Shown: piece by piece, positions 59,401 to 64,000 of the stretch
Layout of the letters: each line of letters opens with the position of its first letter
How positions within the stretch are numbered: the stretch's first letter is position 1
Source of the DNA: Allacma fusca
Lineage: Eukaryota; Arthropoda; Collembola; Symphypleona; Sminthuridae
NCBI GenBank assembly: GCA_947179485.1
Contig: OX359250.1
Span: 4,299,661 to 4,363,660 of the forward strand
Length of the DNA: 64,000 bases
Direction of reading: 5' to 3'
Notes under the pieces: model-generated
Databases searched by the model: none
Told to the model about the DNA's origin: nothing
What the model saw: the letters and a program-made list of their open reading frames with translations, nothing else
Made by a program: the position numbers and the translations under genes

Positions 59401-59568
59401 TTATTAGTTATAAGCCCATTAATCATTAATTGTAATTATAAATTCATTTTGTTTTCGAAGTAATCGTTAATCGTTAATTGTAATCACAAAATTGGAAATT
59501 GACATCCCTGGCCATGATTGAGGATTACATTCTTTGTTCAACTCTTGGACTAGAATTTGGATTATTAT

Positions 59569-60489
59569 CAGGGACGGGATATCGGAAAAATACGGATTTA
59601 AATGTGGATTCGAATACTTTCTAATTTCGATTTCAATTTCAATTATTTTTTTAAATACTTACAAATTTGAATTCCGATACGGATTCCAATATATTTGAAT
59701 ACTTCCTTCTGGATTTTTGGATTCTGATTCAAATACTTTTCGGATATTCTTACAAAAAATGGGAATTTATTCAAAAGAATAATTTAATCGCAAAAATATA
59801 AGCAATACATAACACATTAAGTTTTTTCAAGGCAAAATTACCACGCAAATCATTTTTAATAAACTTGAGCACAGAAAACACACACTCAGCTGAAATTTGA
59901 GAAACTCGAAAAGCAAGGAGTGATCCCATAACAATTCTAAAAAATTGGAGTAATTTGTTAACCTGTCTAACTACTTTTCGGATAAGTTCCTTCTAACAGT
60001 ATTTGTAAATCGATTTGTTTGATAACACATCGTAATTAGAATGTACTTCAGAGCAAGATTTAAGAAGTGAGAAACTTGATTAACTTATTGTTAATAGTGG
60101 TTAACAGTCCTGTAAGACCGAAACTATTCAGCTATCTCATCCTGTTTGCAGGAATTTTTACAAAAACGGGCTTCAACTCACTGTCCATTAACATGCATAC
60201 ACTTTTCGTTTACCGACCGTTCGGAACTTCGCTTTCAAAAAGCGCTTCCTATGAACTTTTTCTCGCACGTGGCAATATAAAACCCAATGAAATCGATACT
60301 TTATTGGAATCGGAATTCATAAAAAATATTCGAATACCGATTCGAATACCCTTGTTTTTATTCGAATCCGATTTTGAATACAAATACCTCTGAGACTATT
60401 TTTCCGATTCCAATATCGATTCGGATACCCGAACTTTTTGAATATAATTCCGATTCGAATTCCGATTCGAATTCGAATTCCCGTCCCTG
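59569..60489 (-). mobile_element. hAT deletion derivative, 921 bp, exact TSD
   Basis: The ends are CAGGGACGGGATATCGGAA and TTCGAATTCCCGTCCCTG. The flanks are the exact 8-bp duplication ATTATTAT (59561-59568, 60490-60497). On the minus strand, about 59935-59790 encodes RVSQISAECVFSVLKFIKND, the hAT C-terminal dimerisation region; the rest of the transposase is deleted. The TIR and coding remnant match the family of the 3635-9110 element. The + strand open frame at 60067-60393 is not a gene. Confidence 0.9.
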
Positions 60490-60497
60490 ATTATTAT

Positions 60498-61760
60498 TTA
60501 TTTAAAAAATTAGCAATCCGAGAACAATTCAATCCCAGATTAATAATACATTTCCATTTCACAATTTGTACAGTGTCTGAAAATTCAGGCTCTCGAAACA
60601 TTTTAAGGAAACGTGGTCAAAAAAACGGAAAAGTCACTCTCCTTTTCCTCACTTTTGTGCTCCTGAATTTCCCGCGCTTGCTCTCTATTCTTACGGGTTA
60701 GGCCCACAATTATTCTAAACTTTGAGACATGTTTCGTATCTCCCCGGAGTCCCCATGAAATCTCCTAGAAACAACCATCGAAACGTGTACAAAAAAAACC
60801 ATTTGAAGATTAAAATTTCAGATTTAAAAAAACAATCCTCACTTTAATCTTCTTCCATCTGTAATCAGAGTTTTTGATCTACTTGCATGAGACAAATGTT
60901 GACAAGAGTGGGAAAGGATTTTATAAATTTTGTAGTAATTTAGTCTTTTTATCATCCAAACTTAAATAGTCTACGGGGGTGGGGTCAAAATCGTTTCTTG
61001 AGACCCTGCAATTGATGCCAAGACTGACTGACTATATACGAGGAATCATCACATTACTACATTCCACCTTCCCTGGGAAGACCGAATGTATTGCTCAATC
61101 TTGTGTGGAAGTTCCCGCGATTTTTAAAAATTGTCAATGTCACAAAAAAGCCACTCATGTTTCCACAGACCTCCTCTTCATGATACGATAACACTACAGA
61201 CCGCAAAGCCACCACCAACATTGCTGGCAGAAAAACGTAAATAACGAAGGCAGTTCGTAGTCTTTTGGAGGATCAGAGTGAGATGCAAGTCACGTGGCCC
61301 GTCATGTGTGGATAACGCGCCTAGGGTTGATAATAATTCAGCCAAGACAGCCCACTTGTTCAGATTAGGAAGGACGATTAGGGTTCCGTAACCTCAAGTA
61401 CATATATGTCCTGTCGTGATATGAAAAAATAAGTTTCCATAATATCAAGGATAGACTGTAGAGATTTGATTAGATTAGAGGATCAGTACATGTAAATTGT
61501 AAAAACTGAATGTTGGGGATAATATATGTGCAATTGGGGCATGGAATAACAGGGAATAGAATAGAATAAATCTGAAGTCAGTTTTGATTTTGCAGGGATC
61601 CGTTTTGGAGGGTATAAACTGTAGATGTGTATTTGTGGAAGAATGGGGTTCAAATATATTTTGATGTGTTGAGAAATAGGGATTTTTGATGCGCATGAAC
61701 CCGGGTTTTACTCTCGGATATTGGTTCGGAGCACGGACCAGTGACTGGAACAGCTCCTTG
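60498..61760. other. Intergenic stretch upstream of CaMKII
   Basis: No exon or transposon end recognised. The distal promoter of CaMKII could lie here. Confidence 0.4.
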
Positions 61761-61770
61761 GGTTCTTCAT

Positions 61771-61794
61771 GTGTGTGTGTGTGTGTGTGTGTGT
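61771..61794 (+). repeat. (GT)12 microsatellite
   Basis: Twelve GT units about 390 nt upstream of the CaMKII start codon. Confidence 0.97.
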
Positions 61795-62185
61795 AGAGTC
61801 TGCGAAGTTGAGTTTCGTCCTCCCAAGTCCTAACTCCATCATTTTCTAGCAAATTGCTCGGTGTCTCTCTGTGGGAGGAAGCATAGAAATTGTGGTGTGG
61901 AGAAGAGCAGTAGCTGTGGAGCAGTCAACTCCAAGACCGAGAGACAGAAAGACCGAACTTGAATATCGAGTGACTCCGGACTTTGCTAGAGAGAGCAGTG
62001 GTTGTGTGGCACTCTCACTCTTTCACTCCTTCACTCTCTCTCTCTCACTCTCTCACGCACCAAAACCAACGTCTCCTCCATTTTGTTCTCCGCTCACCGA
62101 CACCAAAAAAAATTAACCCTAAATTCAAAAGTCTACCAAAGTGCCCGAGAAAAAGTGATACCCGGGTGTTGTTGTGGTTCCAGTC
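61795..62185 (+). promoter_or_regulatory. CaMKII proximal promoter / 5' UTR region
   Basis: A stretch richer in G+C than its surroundings, with purine and CT tracts (CTCTCTCTCTCACTCTCTCA at about 62033-62055). It is typical of a 5' UTR or TATA-less promoter. The transcription start cannot be fixed. Open frames across it (61871-62226) have no family match and overlap the CaMKII start in other frames. Confidence 0.45.
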
Positions 62186-62247
62186 ATGGCAGTGAATGCT
62201 TCCACGAGATTCTCCGACAACTATGAGTTAAAAGAAGAACTCGGAAA
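62186..62247 (+). CDS. CaMKII, first coding exon (partial gene)
   Basis: Calcium/calmodulin-dependent protein kinase II, a cytoplasmic and synaptic Ser/Thr kinase. The exon encodes MAVNASTRFSDNYELKEELG and the first two bases of Lys, then the consensus donor GTAAGT. TRFSDNY and KEELGK are the nearly invariant start of animal CaMKII. The intron splits the Lys codon directly before the glycine-rich ATP loop (GAFSxV). The ATG context CAGTCATGG has G at +4 and A at -5. Downstream exons are beyond the window. Confidence 0.93.
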
Positions 62248-64000
62248 GTAAGTGAAGTGTTTCTTTACCCACATCCTATTTCCCAATTCAAATTTTACCC
62301 CCAAAAATTTAGCACCCTCAAAATTATCACCCATACGTATCATCATCTCACACTTCCTTTACAAAATCCCCGTCTTCAACCATAATAATTATTCCCTTTC
62401 AAATTTTCCCAAAATATTTCCATCCATATATTTGCGCCAAAAACCCAATTTCTATCCACAGATTTCTCACTCGAAAAAAAAAAAAAAAAACATTGTACAA
62501 TCAAAAAAAAAAAAAAAAATCAATCTAAAAAATTTCCTGTGAAAATAATTACAAGTGTTTTATTTCCCCATATGAAATTTTATCAGGCAAGTTTTTTCCC
62601 CGACAGTTTTTCCTGTGCCAGAATTGTTTTTTATAAATTAAAAACTATCACATGAAAATAAATTACCCAATTACCTCAAACTCCTCGAAAACGTTCCCAT
62701 CTTCAGGCAAATACATAAATCCAATTTCACATTTCTTGGCCAAAAGTTTTTACATAATAAGAACTGTAGCCAGTAGGAAATATTAACTTGACAATTTCCT
62801 GTTGAAAAAAATCCGGAAGAATGCTCATATCTGTAGCTTAGTTTTCTAGTTCAAATTTGATTAAATATACAAAAATTTTCTCGTAGAATTTCATTTTAAT
62901 TTTGGCAAATCCAACGAGCTGTCAGGGAAATGTAACATGAATAATTATTTCCTCACAAATGAGTGATTCATTGCTAATCCTCGTTTCCCCTTACAAATTT
63001 GATTCGGCACAATTTCCCTCAGTCATTATTTAGTCTAAAATATTGTTTGTAAATAGTATATGTCCGTAGGGTGTTTTTTTGCTGAGTATTGATGAAATTT
63101 TGCATATGTCATTCATTGTGATTCCACATAAATTTTTTTAATGAATTTGTCACGCTTGGAAACTTCCTCGTGAAAAAGACTAGGAAAATTTACCGAATGA
63201 AAAGAATCGCGATCCCAAAATACACCCCCGGAAAAACAGTCCTCGTTAGCCCGAATTCAGTTGTCAGTAATTATTACTTACATGGAAGTTTTTTTTAACT
63301 GATTTTATTCTGCCGGAAAAATATTTCCCAATAAAAACTTTTGCTTGTACAATGTTCCTGTTTACAAAGTTGTCTTCCACACAAAAATCCACTCTTCCCA
63401 AATATGTCATCTGGAAAAATGCCTTTGGAAAAACTACCTCAAAAATTTCATGACTATAGCTCCTTTTGAAGTAATGACTGACATCAGTTCACACTCGCAC
63501 TTGAAAAATGTGAAAAGTTGAAAGCCGAGCGCTGGACCGGACCCTATAATAAACGAGTATACTGACATTCACTTTCCATGGACCTTGTGTTACCATATAC
63601 AGTGGAACTTTAAAATCAGAGTAATAGGGCCTGCATGTCCGTCCTCGGATACTACCGGACCGAACTCATTGTCAGACCGGGAAACCCAGTAGTACTAAAT
63701 ATTTCCCTATTTTTAAATCAAACGTGAAACTCCCTCTTAACAGAGTTTACACAAGTAGAAAAAACTCAAATCAATGGTAAACACATACAAATGCATTAGA
63801 GGCTAAAAAAATTCAAAACTCACACTCAAACTTGAACCTACTATTTGAAACTCCCTCCGAATAAAAAGGAATAGATACCTACTTGAACTTAAACTCGAAC
63901 TTGAAATTACAATTTAAAATTCCCATTTGTAGAACAATACCTAACTTTTAAACTCACATCTTTTCATTCAGGAAAATAATCCTACATTTAGGTATACATT
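62248..64000 (+). other. CaMKII intron 1 (start)
   Basis: Intronic DNA to the end of the window. Two poly(A) runs (about 62469-62486 and 62501-62517) stand close together. No second exon or transposon end is recognised. Confidence 0.7.

Larger units (their letters stand above)
57733..59510. mobile_element. hAT-like AT-rich element built of tandem arrays
   Basis: Flanked by an exact duplication GCCATGAT (57725-57732, 59511-59518), with the next T also matching. The right end is GGAAATTGACATCCCTG, which resembles inverted hAT termini. The left end, TAGATTAATAATCACG, matches it only weakly. The inside consists of three arrays of 40-41 bp AT-rich units and one LINE fragment. No transposase. The same right terminus occurs at 296-399. 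Confidence 0.65.

Noticed and set aside
60067-60393. 108-codon + strand frame
   Set aside because: It lies inside the hAT deletion derivative and is partly encoded by the GAATCCGATTC-type terminal repeats; the transposase remnant is on the other strand.
61475-61852. 125-codon minus-strand frame upstream of CaMKII
   Set aside because: It includes a poly-His/Thr stretch from the (GT)n repeat and has no recognisable domain.

Overview
The window is nuclear DNA of an animal, most likely an arthropod. It is AT-rich, with long transposon-filled introns and standard GT-AG splicing. It holds one complete multi-exon host gene, the start of a second, and many dead or decaying transposons. The species cannot be named from the sequence. 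The tolloid protein is closest, from memory, to insect Tolloid (for example the shared stretch DGYWHKSP in CUB1).

Host genes. A tolloid/BMP1-type secreted metalloprotease runs on the + strand from an ATG at 17524 to a TAA at 53348-53350. I reconstruct 16 coding exons whose splice phases all agree and which give a 960-residue open protein: signal peptide, very short prodomain, furin site, astacin catalytic domain, CUB1, CUB2, EGF1, CUB3, EGF2, CUB4, CUB5. Exon 2 is only 40 nt long and was found by phase and by a DIA motif. A poly(A) signal lies 115 nt after the stop. About 9 kb downstream, on the same strand, is the first coding exon of CaMKII (62186-62247). The window ends inside its first coding intron.

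Left part (1-17500). This is a transposon graveyard. It has LINE 3' pieces at 870-1412 and 2200-3626. The second is an R2-like LINE with a restriction-like endonuclease, split by a small hAT element. A 5.5-kb hAT element (3635-9110, exact 8-bp target duplication) carries a nested LINE on the minus strand. A Helitron (about 11654-16326) has a hairpin-CTAG 3' end and is interrupted by one hAT element that is itself interrupted by a second. An inverted fragment of a Helitron 3' end (11311-11653) abuts it head to head.

Tolloid introns. Intron 1 has a pogo/Tigger-like element, a GTACGGGT-rich element and a Helitron end. Intron 4 has two PIF/Harbinger-type elements flanked by CAG, one filled with a 28-bp minisatellite and the other ending 55 nt before exon 5. 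Intron 7 has a structurally complete hAT (39486-42696) with an uninterrupted 698-codon, three-exon transposase. Intron 13 has a Tc1/mariner-like inverted-repeat element.

Right part (53500-61800). It has a 1.44-kb element with long inverted repeats and TTA duplications, a hAT-like element made largely of 40-41 bp AT-rich tandem arrays with a LINE piece inside, and a 0.9-kb deletion derivative of the left hAT family. No retrovirus-like, LTR, Polinton or toxin-gene remnants were recognised. I saw no tRNA, rRNA or CRISPR array.
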